From Asaia bogorensis (GTDB taxonomy: Bacteria > Pseudomonadota > Alphaproteobacteria > Acetobacterales > Acetobacteraceae): a stretch of DNA of 52,502 nt. Within the stretch, counting starts at the first letter, position 1; each line of letters starts with the position of its first letter. A model generated the notes under the pieces. That model was given only the letters and a program-made list of their open reading frames with translations. It ran no database searches and was not told the origin of the DNA. The position numbers were made by a program, and so were the translations under genes. The stretch is taken from contig CAMBRC010000021.1 of assembly GCA_945869965.1 (NCBI GenBank), positions 1 to 52,502 of the forward strand, written 5' to 3'. Below, in pieces: positions 31,028 through 39,153 of the stretch.

Positions 31028-32689
31028 TTATGGCCGGTTCAATTCCTCGGGGACGGCGGCGATCTGGTGGCGGCGGATCCAGGCTGAGAAGCCAGGGCTG
31101 GCGGTCAGGACGCAGAAGGGGATGGCCAGGGGGAGGCCGGCGGCGAAGGGGGTGGCCCAGAGGATGGCGGGGGTGCCGGCTTGGGCGAAGGCGGTGAAGG
31201 TGATGAGGCCGATGAGGGTGTGGGGCCAGAACATTCGGGTGGCTTCGGTCCAGGAGACGCCGCGGTCGGTGCGGTTTTGCGGCAGCCAGGAGGGTTTTCG
31301 GCCGAGGGCGAGGCGGGCGATGGCGAGGGTTTTGTGGAGTTGGGCGATGGCGTCCATGAGCAGCATGAAGATGAATTCGAGGATGGCGCCGAGGGCGAAG
31401 CGGGGGCGGCCGCCGTATCGGGCGCTGCGGGCGGGGGAGAGGAGGATTTCGAGGTAGCCGAGGAGTTTGGGGGCGTAGAGGGCGAGGGTCCAGGCCAGGG
31501 CGAGGGCGGCGAGGGCTGGGCGGGGGGTTTCGGTTGCGCCTCCGGTGGCGGCGAGGAGGGCGGCGAGGGCGAGGATGGCGACGTAGAGTGGGGCGCCGAG
31601 GAACATCATGATGGCTTGGATGAGTTGCCAGCGGCCCATCCAGCGGAAGCCGGGCAGGCGCAGCAGGTGCCAGTATTGCAGGTTGCCGGCGAGCCAGCGG
31701 GAGTCGCGGTGGAGGAATTCTGGGAGGGCGGGGGGGTTGGCTTCTTGGGAGCCGTCTTCGCCGGCCCAGACGCAGACGCGCCAGCCGGCGGCGCGGATGC
31801 GGGCGGCTTCGACCTGGTCGTGGGAGAGGATGGGGCTGCCGTCGGGGAGGGGTTCGAGTTTGCAGTGGGTGCGGAAGGCGTGGGCTCGCAGGATGGCGTT
31901 GTGGCCCCAGTAAGGGCCTTCGTCGCCTTGCCAGAGGGCCTGGCCGGTGGCCCAGACGCGCATGCCGGCGCGCATGCCGAACTGGAAGAGGCGGGGGAAG
32001 GCGGCGGCTGCGGGTTTGCCGACGGTGAGGTTTTGGACGATGCCCATGGTGGGGTCGGCTTGCATGATGCGGACGAGGCGGAGCGTGGCGGGGGCGGTCA
32101 TGGCGGAGTCGGCGTCGAGCATCAGGACGAGGTCGATGCCCTGGGCGTGGTGGTCGAGGAAGTCCATGACGTTGCCGGCCTTGAAGCCGGTGTTTTCGGT
32201 GCGGCGGCGGTAGTGGATGCGGGTGGGGTTTGGGTCGGCGGCGCGGAAGGCGGCGATGGCGGCTTGTTCGGCGGCGGCGGCGGTGGGGTCTTGGGTGTCG
32301 GAGAGGAGCCAGAGGGTGAATTTTTCGCTGGCGCCGGTCTGGTCGAGGGCGGCGAGGAGGGTGCGTTGGGGGGGCAATACCAGCGCCATGTCCTCGTTGC
32401 GGATGGTGATGGCGATGGCGGTGGTGAGGGTGATGTCGCCGGATTCGATGTCTCCGGTGATCGGCAGGACGGCGCGGGGGGGGTTTTGGGAGAGGATGAG
32501 CTGGAGGAAGCCGGGGATGGCGTTGGCCAAGCAGACGCCGAGCCAGGGGACGAGGCCGAGGAAGGCGAGGAAGATAAGAACTTCGGCCGCGCGCCAGCCG
32601 CCGGGGGCGAGCACCTGGAGCATGAGCCAGGTGAGGCCGGCGCTGGTGGCCAGGAGGATGGCGAAGAAGATGATTCGGCCCGGGTGCAT
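31028..32689 (-). CDS. opgH: Glucan biosynthesis glucosyltransferase OpgH/MdoH
   Basis: A 553-residue inner-membrane GT2 protein that builds osmoregulated periplasmic glucans from UDP-glucose. N-terminal helices (FFAILLATSAGLTWLML and EVLIFLAFLGLVPWLGVCL) precede a cytoplasmic GT domain with IAITIRNED, LLSDTQD, LDADS and the acceptor region SHDQVEAARIRAAGW, and RDSRWLAGNLQYW (R-W motif). Several C-terminal helices follow. It is shorter than the E. coli protein (847), mostly at both ends. ATG 32689 fits. The usual partner opgG is not in the window. Confidence 0.9.
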   Translation of the reverse strand: MHPGRIIFFAILLATSAGLTWLMLQVLAPGGWRAAEVLIFLAFLGLVPWLGVCLANAIPGFLQLILSQNPPRAVLPITGDIESGDITLTTAIAITIRNEDMALVLPPQRTLLAALDQTGASEKFTLWLLSDTQDPTAAAAEQAAIAAFRAADPNPTRIHYRRRTENTGFKAGNVMDFLDHHAQGIDLVLMLDADSAMTAPATLRLVRIMQADPTMGIVQNLTVGKPAAAAFPRLFQFGMRAGMRVWATGQALWQGDEGPYWGHNAILRAHAFRTHCKLEPLPDGSPILSHDQVEAARIRAAGWRVCVWAGEDGSQEANPPALPEFLHRDSRWLAGNLQYWHLLRLPGFRWMGRWQLIQAIMMFLGAPLYVAILALAALLAATGGATETPRPALAALALAWTLALYAPKLLGYLEILLSPARSARYGGRPRFALGAILEFIFMLLMDAIAQLHKTLAIARLALGRKPSWLPQNRTDRGVSWTEATRMFWPHTLIGLITFTAFAQAGTPAILWATPFAAGLPLAIPFCVLTASPGFSAWIRRHQIAAVPEELNRP

Positions 32690-32734
32690 GGGCGAGCATT
32701 GCCGCAGAACGCGCCGGCTTGATAGAGCATTGGC

Positions 32735-33841
32735 ATGACGTCTGTCCGGGTTGCGATCGTCCTGCCGTATCGAGAGCATTTTTCGCCTGGGAGTGCGGGG
32801 GCGCTGGCGTTGCTGGTGCATCGGCTGGCGACGTGGCGGGATGGGTTTGATCCGTTCGTGGTGGGGCCGCCGCCGCCGACGCCGGCGTTTGAGGATGTGC
32901 CGTTTGAGGCGGCGCGGGCGGGGTGGTGGCCACCGGTGAACCGGGCGCGGCGGTATGGGCATGCGGTGGCACGGGTGTTGCGCGAGCGGCCGGCCGGGCT
33001 GATCGAGGTCCATAACCGGCCGGAGCTGGCGATGTTTCTGGCGCGGCGGTTTGCGGGGGTGCCGGTTTCGCTGTTTTTGAACAACGATCCGCAGGGGATG
33101 CGGGCGGCGAAGACGGCGGGGGAGCGGGCGGCGCTGTTGGGGCGGCTGGCGATGGTGGCGTGTTCGTCGGGGTATTTGCGCGGGCGGTTGCTGGAGGGGG
33201 TTGGGGCGCCGGTGCGCGATCCCGTGGTGTTGCACAATTGGTTGGATTTGGCGGAGGTGCCGGAGTCGCCGCCGGAGCGGGAGAAAGTCGTGCTGTTTGC
33301 CGGGCGGGTGGTGCGGGACAAGGGGGTGGATACGTTTGTGGCGGCGTGCGGGGCGGCGTTGCCGGATTTGCCGGGGTGGCGGGCGGTGATGATCGGGGCG
33401 GATGGGTTTGGGCCGACGGCGCCGGAGACGCCTTGGTTGAAGGCGTTGCGGCCGATGGCGGCGGCGGCGGGGGTGGAGATGTGGGGGTATCGGCCGCATG
33501 GCGAGGTGATGGCGGCGATGGCGCGGGCGGCGATTGTCGTGGTGCCGAGCCGGTGGCCGGAGCCGTTCGGGCTGACGGCGCTGGAGGCGATGGCGGCGGG
33601 GGGGGCGCTGTTGTGTGCGCCGCGGGGGGGGTTGCCGGAGGTGTTTGGCGAGGCGGGGGTGGCGATTGATCCGGAGGATGCGCCGGCTTTGGCGGCGGTG
33701 ATCCGGGAGGTGGCGGGGGATCCCGGGCGGATGGCGGCGCTGGGGGCGGCGGGGCGGGCGCGGGCGAAGCTGTTCGACCTCGGGGTCGCGGCGCGGCGGC
33801 TGGATGGGTTGCGGCGGCAGGTGCTGGCGGGGGCGGTGTGA
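32735..33841 (+). CDS. Glycosyltransferase family 4
   Basis: A 368-residue GT-B glycosyltransferase. The N-domain has GSAGALALLVHRLA and IEVHNRPELAMFLARRF. The C-domain has VVLFAGRVVRDKGVDTFVAA (domain linker) and VVPSRWPEPFGLTALEAMAAGGALLCAPRGGLPEVFG, the GT4 E-x7-E nucleotide-sugar motif. The acceptor is unknown; a capsule or lipopolysaccharide role would be usual. It is divergent from opgH with 45 bases between starts, and coupled by GTGTGA to the next gene. Confidence 0.88.
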   Translation: MTSVRVAIVLPYREHFSPGSAGALALLVHRLATWRDGFDPFVVGPPPPTPAFEDVPFEAARAGWWPPVNRARRYGHAVARVLRERPAGLIEVHNRPELAMFLARRFAGVPVSLFLNNDPQGMRAAKTAGERAALLGRLAMVACSSGYLRGRLLEGVGAPVRDPVVLHNWLDLAEVPESPPEREKVVLFAGRVVRDKGVDTFVAACGAALPDLPGWRAVMIGADGFGPTAPETPWLKALRPMAAAAGVEMWGYRPHGEVMAAMARAAIVVVPSRWPEPFGLTALEAMAAGGALLCAPRGGLPEVFGEAGVAIDPEDAPALAAVIREVAGDPGRMAALGAAGRARAKLFDLGVAARRLDGLRRQVLAGAV

Positions 33842-34398
33842 CGGAGATTGTGGCGGTTGTCTTGCCGCCGGAGGGGGATTGCGCGGCGGTTGCGCGGATG
33901 GTGGCGGGGGTGGGCGGTCGGTTTCGGGTGGTGGTGGTGGGGCCTGCCCAGGGGGCGGGCGGGTTTGGCGGGGTGGAGTACCGCGCGGTGGTGCCGTCTT
34001 GGCGGCCGGGGAGCCTGACGCGGCGTTATGCCGGGGGGGTGGCGCGGGTGTTGCGCGGGCTGGGGCCGGCGGTGATCGAGGTGCATGACGCGCTGGAAGT
34101 GGCGGCGATCCTGGGCGGGGTGTTCCGGCCGGTGCCGGTGGTGCTGATCGTGCATTCCGATCCGCAGGGGCGAAGGGGGGCGCGGGATGCGGCGGAGCGG
34201 ACCTTCCTGTTGGCGCAGGTGACACGGGTTGGCGCGGTTTCGGCGGCGGGGCGGGCACGGGTGCTGGAGGGGGTGCATCCGTCGATGCGGTTGTGCGCGC
34301 TGTTGCCGGGCGAAGAGCCGGCGCTGGGGGATGCGTTGGATGCGCTGCGGGGCGATGCGCTGGAGGCATGGTCGCGGAGGCTGGGCGGACCTATATAG
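33838..34398 (+). CDS. Half-size glycosyltransferase-like protein (N-terminal domain only)
   Basis: A 186-residue protein starting at GTG 33838, which overlaps the stop of the GT4 gene. It aligns with the N-terminal Rossmann domain of that neighbour: RRYAGGVARVLRGLGPAVIEVHD against RRYGHAVARVLRERPAGLIEVHN, and VHSDPQGRRGARDAAERTFLL against NNDPQGMRAAKTAGERAALL. The C-terminal nucleotide-sugar-binding domain is missing, and the protein ends with an unrelated tail. It could be a decayed duplicate or an acceptor-binding regulatory subunit. Confidence 0.65.
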   Translation: MTEIVAVVLPPEGDCAAVARMVAGVGGRFRVVVVGPAQGAGGFGGVEYRAVVPSWRPGSLTRRYAGGVARVLRGLGPAVIEVHDALEVAAILGGVFRPVPVVLIVHSDPQGRRGARDAAERTFLLAQVTRVGAVSAAGRARVLEGVHPSMRLCALLPGEEPALGDALDALRGDALEAWSRRLGGPI

Positions 34399-34430
34399 AG
34401 CGCCAGCAAGCCCCCTTCGGAGCGAACGAT

Positions 34431-35402
34431 ATGTCCGACGCCATGCCCCTGATCCCCGTGACCGTGCTGACCGGCTATCTCGGGGCCGGGAAGACGACGC
34501 TGTTGAACCGCATCCTGACGGAGAATCATGGCAAGAAATACGCCGTGGTTATCAATGAGTTCGGGGAATTGGGGGTGGATAACGACCTGGTCGTGGATAC
34601 CGACGAGGAAGTGTTCGAGATGAACAACGGGTGCATCTGTTGCACCGTGCGCGGCGACCTGATCCGCATTGTCGGCGGGTTGATGAAGCGGCGCGAGAAG
34701 TTTGACGGGATCATCATCGAGACCACCGGGCTGGCCCAGCCGGCGCCGGTGGCGCAGACGTTTTTTGTCGATGACGAGGTGCGGGCGCGGACCAAGCTGG
34801 ATGCCATTATCACCGTGGTGGACGCCAAGCACCTGCCGGCGCGGCTGGCGGACAGCAATGAGGCGGAGGATCAGATCGCGTTTGCCGATGTGATCGTGCT
34901 GAACAAGATGGACCTGGTGACGGCGGAGGAGGCGGCGCTGGTGGAGGCGTCGATCCGGCGGATCAACAAGTTTGCGAAGATCCATCATGCCACCAAGTCG
35001 AACGTGCCGATTGCGGAGTTGCTGAACCAGGGGGCGTTCGATCTGAACCGGGTTCTGGCGCATACGCCGGACTTCCTGACCGACGATGAGCATGAGCATA
35101 ACGACGACATCGCCAGCATGAGTTTCGAGGTGGAGAAGCCGATCGATCCCGAGCGGTTCAATGCGTGGATCGGGGCGTTGCTGGCCGAGCAGGGGGGGAA
35201 CCTGCTGCGGACAAAGGGGATTTTGTCGTATGCGGGCGAGGATCGGCGGTTTGCGTTCCAGGCGGTGCATATGATCGCGGATGGGGATTTCATCGGGCCG
35301 TGGAAAGAGGGCGATCCGCGGGTGAGCCGGTTGGTGTTCATTGGGCGCAATCTGAACCGGCCGCAGTTGCGCCGGGGCTTTGAGTCCTGCCAGGCAGAGT
35401 AG
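34431..35402 (+). CDS. CobW/COG0523 GTPase (zinc-type metal chaperone)
   Basis: A 323-residue G3E GTPase. The P-loop is GYLGAGKTT (15-23), the metal-binding CxCC motif is GCICC (C68, C70, C71), and the GTP base motif NKMD is near 160. A short acidic/His segment DDEHEHND lies before the CobW C-terminal domain. COG0523 proteins deliver metals, usually zinc, to client enzymes. ATG 34431 begins the P-loop domain. No Zur palindrome is seen upstream. A WD40 protein follows after a repeat. Confidence 0.88.
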   Translation: MSDAMPLIPVTVLTGYLGAGKTTLLNRILTENHGKKYAVVINEFGELGVDNDLVVDTDEEVFEMNNGCICCTVRGDLIRIVGGLMKRREKFDGIIIETTGLAQPAPVAQTFFVDDEVRARTKLDAIITVVDAKHLPARLADSNEAEDQIAFADVIVLNKMDLVTAEEAALVEASIRRINKFAKIHHATKSNVPIAELLNQGAFDLNRVLAHTPDFLTDDEHEHNDDIASMSFEVEKPIDPERFNAWIGALLAEQGGNLLRTKGILSYAGEDRRFAFQAVHMIADGDFIGPWKEGDPRVSRLVFIGRNLNRPQLRRGFESCQAE

Positions 35403-35403
35403 A

Positions 35404-35497
35404 AAGGGAAGGCAGGAGGTCGGACCTTCTGCACCCTCAATGAATGGGGCCTGGGGCGACGCCCCAGCGGGTCGAGGGCAGCGCCCTCGTCTTTCTT
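35404..35497. repeat. GC-rich hairpin-array repeat
   Basis: Hairpins GGGGCctgGGGCGACGCCCC and GAGGGCAGCGCCCTC, with the CTCAATGAATGGGG linker text also seen near 20990, lie between the CobW and WD40 genes. Confidence 0.65.
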
Positions 35498-35514
35498 ATG
35501 GGTGATTTCGCACG

Positions 35515-36552
35515 ATGAGCCAGGCCATTTCTCCGGATCGGTTGCTTGAGGAGCGCGGGGTGACCGAGGCGCTCGGTGCGTTTGTTGTCGGTGCTGCCTA
35601 CGACAAGTCGGGCACCTGCGCGTTTGCGCTGGGGGATGGGAGTTTGCGGATTGCGGCGAAGGGGCGGGCGTGGATTCCGGTCGCGGCGCATGACGGGGCG
35701 GTGTTGGAGCTGGTGGCGGATGGGCGGCCGGCGGGGTGGGTGACGGGGGGGGATGACGGGAAGTTTTTGCGGATTTCGACCGATGGGACGGTGTCGGGGA
35801 TTGCCGAGTTCGGGATGATGAAGTGGGTGGAGCATGTCGCGGCGCATTCCGATGGGAAGGGGGTGCTGGCGTGCTCGGTTGGCAAGACGGTGCATGTGTT
35901 TGATGGGGCGGGGGAGAAGCTGAAATCGGTGCAGCATCCGTCTTCGGTGACCGGGTTGGTTTTTGATGGCAAAGGCAAGCGGTTTGCGGCCAGCCATTAC
36001 AACGGCGCGAGTGTGTGGTTCGTGGCGTCGAAGACGGATAACCCGCGCAAGCTGGAGTGGAAGGGCAGCCATACCGGGATCGCGATGTCGCCGGATGGCG
36101 ATTGCGTGGTGACTGCGATGCAGGAGAATTCGTTGCATGGCTGGCGGCTGTCCGATGGGCAGCACATGCGCATGACTGGGTATCCCGCCAAGACGCAGGC
36201 GCTGTCGTTCACCAAGAACGGCAAGTGGCTGGCGAGTTCGGGGGCGGATTCGGTGGTGCTGTGGCCGTTCCATGGCGGGGGGCCGATGGGCAAGCCGCCG
36301 ACGGAATTGGCGGGCGGGGACGGGGTGAATTGCACGCGGGTGGCGGCGCATCCGTCGCATGACGCTGTTGCCGCGGGGTTTGCCGATGGGCTGGTGGTGA
36401 TGGCGGATATCAACTCGGCGCGGATTTTGCCGGTGGCCGCACCCGGGCGGGGGCCGATTTCAGCGCTGGCGTGGAGTCCGGACGGGACGCACCTGGCGTT
36501 CGGGACCGAGACGGGGTTTGCGGCGATCGTCGATTTTTCGAAGCGGGGCTAG
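35515..36552 (+). CDS. WD40-repeat protein next to the CobW GTPase
   Basis: A 345-residue beta-propeller protein with about seven degenerate WD-like blades, for example WVTGGDDGKFLRIST, GKRFAASHYNGASVWF, GIAMSPDGDCVVTAMQENSLHGW, GKWLASSGADSVVLWPF and SALAWSPDGTHLAFGTETG. There is no signal peptide, so it is cytoplasmic. WD40 proteins of this size often follow COG0523 genes in alphaproteobacteria, suggesting a scaffold or client role; this is contextual knowledge, not proof. The aldo/keto reductase starts 3 bases later. Confidence 0.8.
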   Translation: MSQAISPDRLLEERGVTEALGAFVVGAAYDKSGTCAFALGDGSLRIAAKGRAWIPVAAHDGAVLELVADGRPAGWVTGGDDGKFLRISTDGTVSGIAEFGMMKWVEHVAAHSDGKGVLACSVGKTVHVFDGAGEKLKSVQHPSSVTGLVFDGKGKRFAASHYNGASVWFVASKTDNPRKLEWKGSHTGIAMSPDGDCVVTAMQENSLHGWRLSDGQHMRMTGYPAKTQALSFTKNGKWLASSGADSVVLWPFHGGGPMGKPPTELAGGDGVNCTRVAAHPSHDAVAAGFADGLVVMADINSARILPVAAPGRGPISALAWSPDGTHLAFGTETGFAAIVDFSKRG

Positions 36553-36555
36553 GCC

Positions 36556-37377
36556 ATGAATTCGATTGCGGCGCATGGCATGACGATGCCCAAGCTCGGC
36601 CTTGGGACCTGGCGGTTGAAGGGCGAGGAATGCACGGCGGCGGTGCTGGGCGCGCTGGAGCGCGGGTATCGGCATATCGATACGGCGCAGATGTATGGCA
36701 ACGAGGATGCGGTGGGGGTGGCGCTGGCGGCGACGCCGGTTGCGCGCGGCGATATCCATCTGACGACGAAGGTTTGGGTGGAGAATCTGGCGCCCGCCGC
36801 GATGCAGCGGGCGATGGAGAACAGCCTGAAGCAGCTTCGGGTGAGCTACGTGGATCTGTATCTGATCCATTGGCCGGCGCCGGACATGGACCTGGCGGCG
36901 TCGCTGGGGCAGCTGGTGAAGTTCAAGGAGCAGGGGCTGGCGAAGCATATCGGGGTGTCGAATTTTCCGATCGCGCTGTTGAAGCGGACGGTGGAGGAGA
37001 TCCAGGCACCGATCGTGTGCAACCAGTTCGAGTACCATGTGCTGCTGGACCAGTCGAAGCTGGTTGCCTATGCGCGCAGCAAGGGGCTGGCGGTGACGGC
37101 GTATTGCCCGTTGGCGCAGGGGCGGTTGGCGGATCATCCGTCGCTGGCGGTCATTGCCGAGAAGCATGGCTGCACCACGGCGCAGGTGGCGCTGGCCTGG
37201 CTGCTGATGCAGGACGGGGTGGTGGCGATCCCCAAGGCGGGGCGGGCGGAGAGCCAGTTGGCCAATCTGGCGGCGTTCGAGGTGAAGCTGGACGATGCCG
37301 ACCGGGCGGCGATTGCGGCCCTGCCGAAGGGGCAGCGCTTTGTCTCGCCAGGCTTTGCGCCGGCCTGGGACGCCTGA
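36556..37377 (+). CDS. Aldo/keto reductase (2,5-diketo-D-gluconate reductase-like)
   Basis: A 273-residue AKR with an NADPH barrel. The catalytic tetrad is Asp in YRHIDTAQMYGNE (D and Y), Lys in LTTKVW and His in LYLIHWP. IPKAGRAESQLANL is the cofactor-binding end. The length and motifs fit AKR5/DkgA-B. It is immediately downstream of the WD40 gene (3-base gap) and probably cotranscribed. The physiological aldehyde or ketone is unknown. Confidence 0.88.
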   Translation: MNSIAAHGMTMPKLGLGTWRLKGEECTAAVLGALERGYRHIDTAQMYGNEDAVGVALAATPVARGDIHLTTKVWVENLAPAAMQRAMENSLKQLRVSYVDLYLIHWPAPDMDLAASLGQLVKFKEQGLAKHIGVSNFPIALLKRTVEEIQAPIVCNQFEYHVLLDQSKLVAYARSKGLAVTAYCPLAQGRLADHPSLAVIAEKHGCTTAQVALAWLLMQDGVVAIPKAGRAESQLANLAAFEVKLDDADRAAIAALPKGQRFVSPGFAPAWDA

Positions 37378-37396
37378 GACAAGGCGCCGGCACCGG

Positions 37397-38074
37397 ATGC
37401 GGCATCCTCGCGTCGCGCGCGGGATGGCGGGGCCGCTGGCGGCGGCGCTGGGGGTGCATGTGGCGCTGGCAGCCGTCGCGCTGAACCTGCGGCCGCGGGC
37501 CTTGCCGGAGGTGGCGGAGGCGCCGGGGGTGATGCTGGTGGCGGTGGCCGAAGCGTTGCCGGGCGAGGTGCCCGCGGATGACGCGGGGGCGCCCGTGGGT
37601 GCCGATTTGCAGGAAGCGGCGGTGGTCGAGACGGTGGCGTGGCCGATCGTGACGCCTGTGGTGGCCCCGGTGGCAGCCGCGCCGCGCCCGGTGGCCGCGC
37701 GGGCGCGGATTTCGCCGCCGGCGGCTGCGTCAGCGGGCGGGCCGGTCGCGGCCACGGTGGAGGCGCCGCGGGCCGGGCCGGATCCTGGCGCGGTCAACGC
37801 CTGGCAGGCGGCGCTGTCGGCCTGGGTGGAGCAGAACCGGCGCTATCCTCCGCTGGCACGATTCCGCCAGGAGGAAGGGGTGGTGCAGGTGCGCTTCGAG
37901 CTGGACCCGGGCGGGCGGGTGCTGCGGGTGAATGTGCAGCGGGAGTCAGGCTCGGCGGCGCTGGATGCCGCGGCGGTGGCGCTGCTGACGGGGGCGGTGC
38001 TGCCGGCGCCGCCGCGGGAGCTGGCGGCGGCGCAGCGTGTGGTGACGTTGCCGATCCGGTATCGGCTGCAATAG
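37397..38074 (+). CDS. TonB-family protein (energy transducer C-terminal domain)
   Basis: A 225-residue protein with an N-terminal membrane anchor (GPLAAALGVHVALAAVALNL), an Ala/Pro-rich periplasmic spacer of about 80 residues, and a C-terminal TonB domain: WQAALSAWVEQNRRYPPLARFRQEEGVVQVRFELDPGGRVLRVNVQRESGSAALDAAA. ATG 37397 gives a short basic leader before the helix. It would couple the proton-motive force to outer-membrane receptors. ExbB/ExbD and a receptor are not nearby. An AT-rich repeat follows 9 bases after the stop. Confidence 0.82.
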   Translation: MRHPRVARGMAGPLAAALGVHVALAAVALNLRPRALPEVAEAPGVMLVAVAEALPGEVPADDAGAPVGADLQEAAVVETVAWPIVTPVVAPVAAAPRPVAARARISPPAAASAGGPVAATVEAPRAGPDPGAVNAWQAALSAWVEQNRRYPPLARFRQEEGVVQVRFELDPGGRVLRVNVQRESGSAALDAAAVALLTGAVLPAPPRELAAAQRVVTLPIRYRLQ

Positions 38075-38082
38075 GAGGGGTA

Positions 38083-38217
38083 AAGGAAGGAAGCGCTTCT
38101 TTTTGAAAAAAGAAGCAAAAACTTTTTGTCCATTTGCTTCGGGCTCTGCCGGTTTGGTCCGGGTGCAATGGATAAAAGTTTTTTGGTTCTTTTTTTCAAA
38201 AAAGAACTGCTTCCTTA
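38083..38217. repeat. AT-rich paired hairpin repeat (locus 4)
   Basis: Stems 38095-38116 (GCTTC/GAAGC) and 38186-38207 (GTTCT/AGAAC) lie in mirror orientation with GGAAG/CTTCC outer arms and AAACTTTTTGTCC / AATGGATAAAAGTTT inner words. The spacer between is about 50 GC-rich bases. The layout is the same as locus 1. It lies between two plus-strand genes. Confidence 0.85.
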
Positions 38218-38268
38218 TGCTATATTTCAAGGCTTCGCCCGGGACGGCGCAGCTTCGGAGCGTTCCAC

Positions 38269-39153
38269 ATGCCGCGCCTGCGGATTATCCATTCCACGCA
38301 GTATCGTTATCGCATGCCGGTTCGGTTGCTGGTGCATCGGTTGATGCTGCGGCCGCAGGACAGTCACGATCTGCGGCTGCATGCGGCGACGCTGGCGGTT
38401 GATCCGGCGCCGGGGAGCACGCGCTGGGCGCATGATGTGTTCGACAATTCGGTCTGTCTGTTGGAATGGCCGGAGGCGATGCGCATCGATCATCTGTCGA
38501 TCGTGTCCGAGTTGGACCTGACGCATTTTCCCGGCGGGACCGGGTTGCCGCGGGCGACGCTGGATCCGATGGCGGAGATGTTTCCGTTTGCCTATGCCGC
38601 CGATGAGGTGCCGGATCTGGCGCGGCTGGCTGAGCGGCAGGTGGCCGATCCCGGGCGCGCGGTGGAGGGCTGGGTGCGGCAGTTCACCGGCTGGACGCGC
38701 CCGACGCTGGGGCTGTTGCAGGCGATGACCGAGGCGATCCATCGAGGGTTCAGCTATATCCAGCGCGAGGCGGAGGGGACGCAGGCGCCGGCCGAGACGC
38801 TGGCGCGCGGCAGCGGCACGTGCCGGGATTTCGCGCTGCTGATGATGGAGGCGGCGCGCAGCCTGGGGCTGGCGGCGCGGTTCGTGACCGGGTACCTCTA
38901 TGACAGCGGCACGACGATGACGGGCGGTGGGGCGACCCATGCCTGGTGCAGCATCTACCTGCCGGGGGCCGGCTGGGTGGAATATGACCCGACCAATGGG
39001 CTGACCGCCGGGGCCAATCTGGTGCGGGTGGGGAGCACGCGGACGCCGGGACAGGCGGTGCCGGTGGCGGGCGGGTTCGTGGGCAATTCTGACGACGCGC
39101 TGGGGATGACGGTCAATGTCTCGGTGGCGATGCTGCCGGAGAAACTGGGTTAG
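38269..39153 (+). CDS. Transglutaminase-like protein (Bact_transglu_N + core)
   Basis: A 294-residue protein of the transglutaminase/protease-like family. The N-terminal beta domain begins IIHSTQYRYRMPVRLLVHRLMLRP. The core domain has the catalytic triad C185 (GSGTCRDFA), H224 (ATHAW) and D240 (YDPTNG). Such proteins are often peptidases or amidases rather than cross-linkers. It ends 4 bases into the convergent gamma-glutamyltransferase gene. The shared theme of gamma-glutamyl or peptide amide chemistry may be coincidental. Confidence 0.85.
   Translation: MPRLRIIHSTQYRYRMPVRLLVHRLMLRPQDSHDLRLHAATLAVDPAPGSTRWAHDVFDNSVCLLEWPEAMRIDHLSIVSELDLTHFPGGTGLPRATLDPMAEMFPFAYAADEVPDLARLAERQVADPGRAVEGWVRQFTGWTRPTLGLLQAMTEAIHRGFSYIQREAEGTQAPAETLARGSGTCRDFALLMMEAARSLGLAARFVTGYLYDSGTTMTGGGATHAWCSIYLPGAGWVEYDPTNGLTAGANLVRVGSTRTPGQAVPVAGGFVGNSDDALGMTVNVSVAMLPEKLG

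Noticed and set aside
32122-34369. Long minus-strand ORFs over the glycosyltransferase genes (up to 1113 codons)
   Set aside because: The last 553 codons of the longest are the real opgH. The P/R-rich upstream extension runs antisense to two glycosyltransferase-like genes and has no domains.
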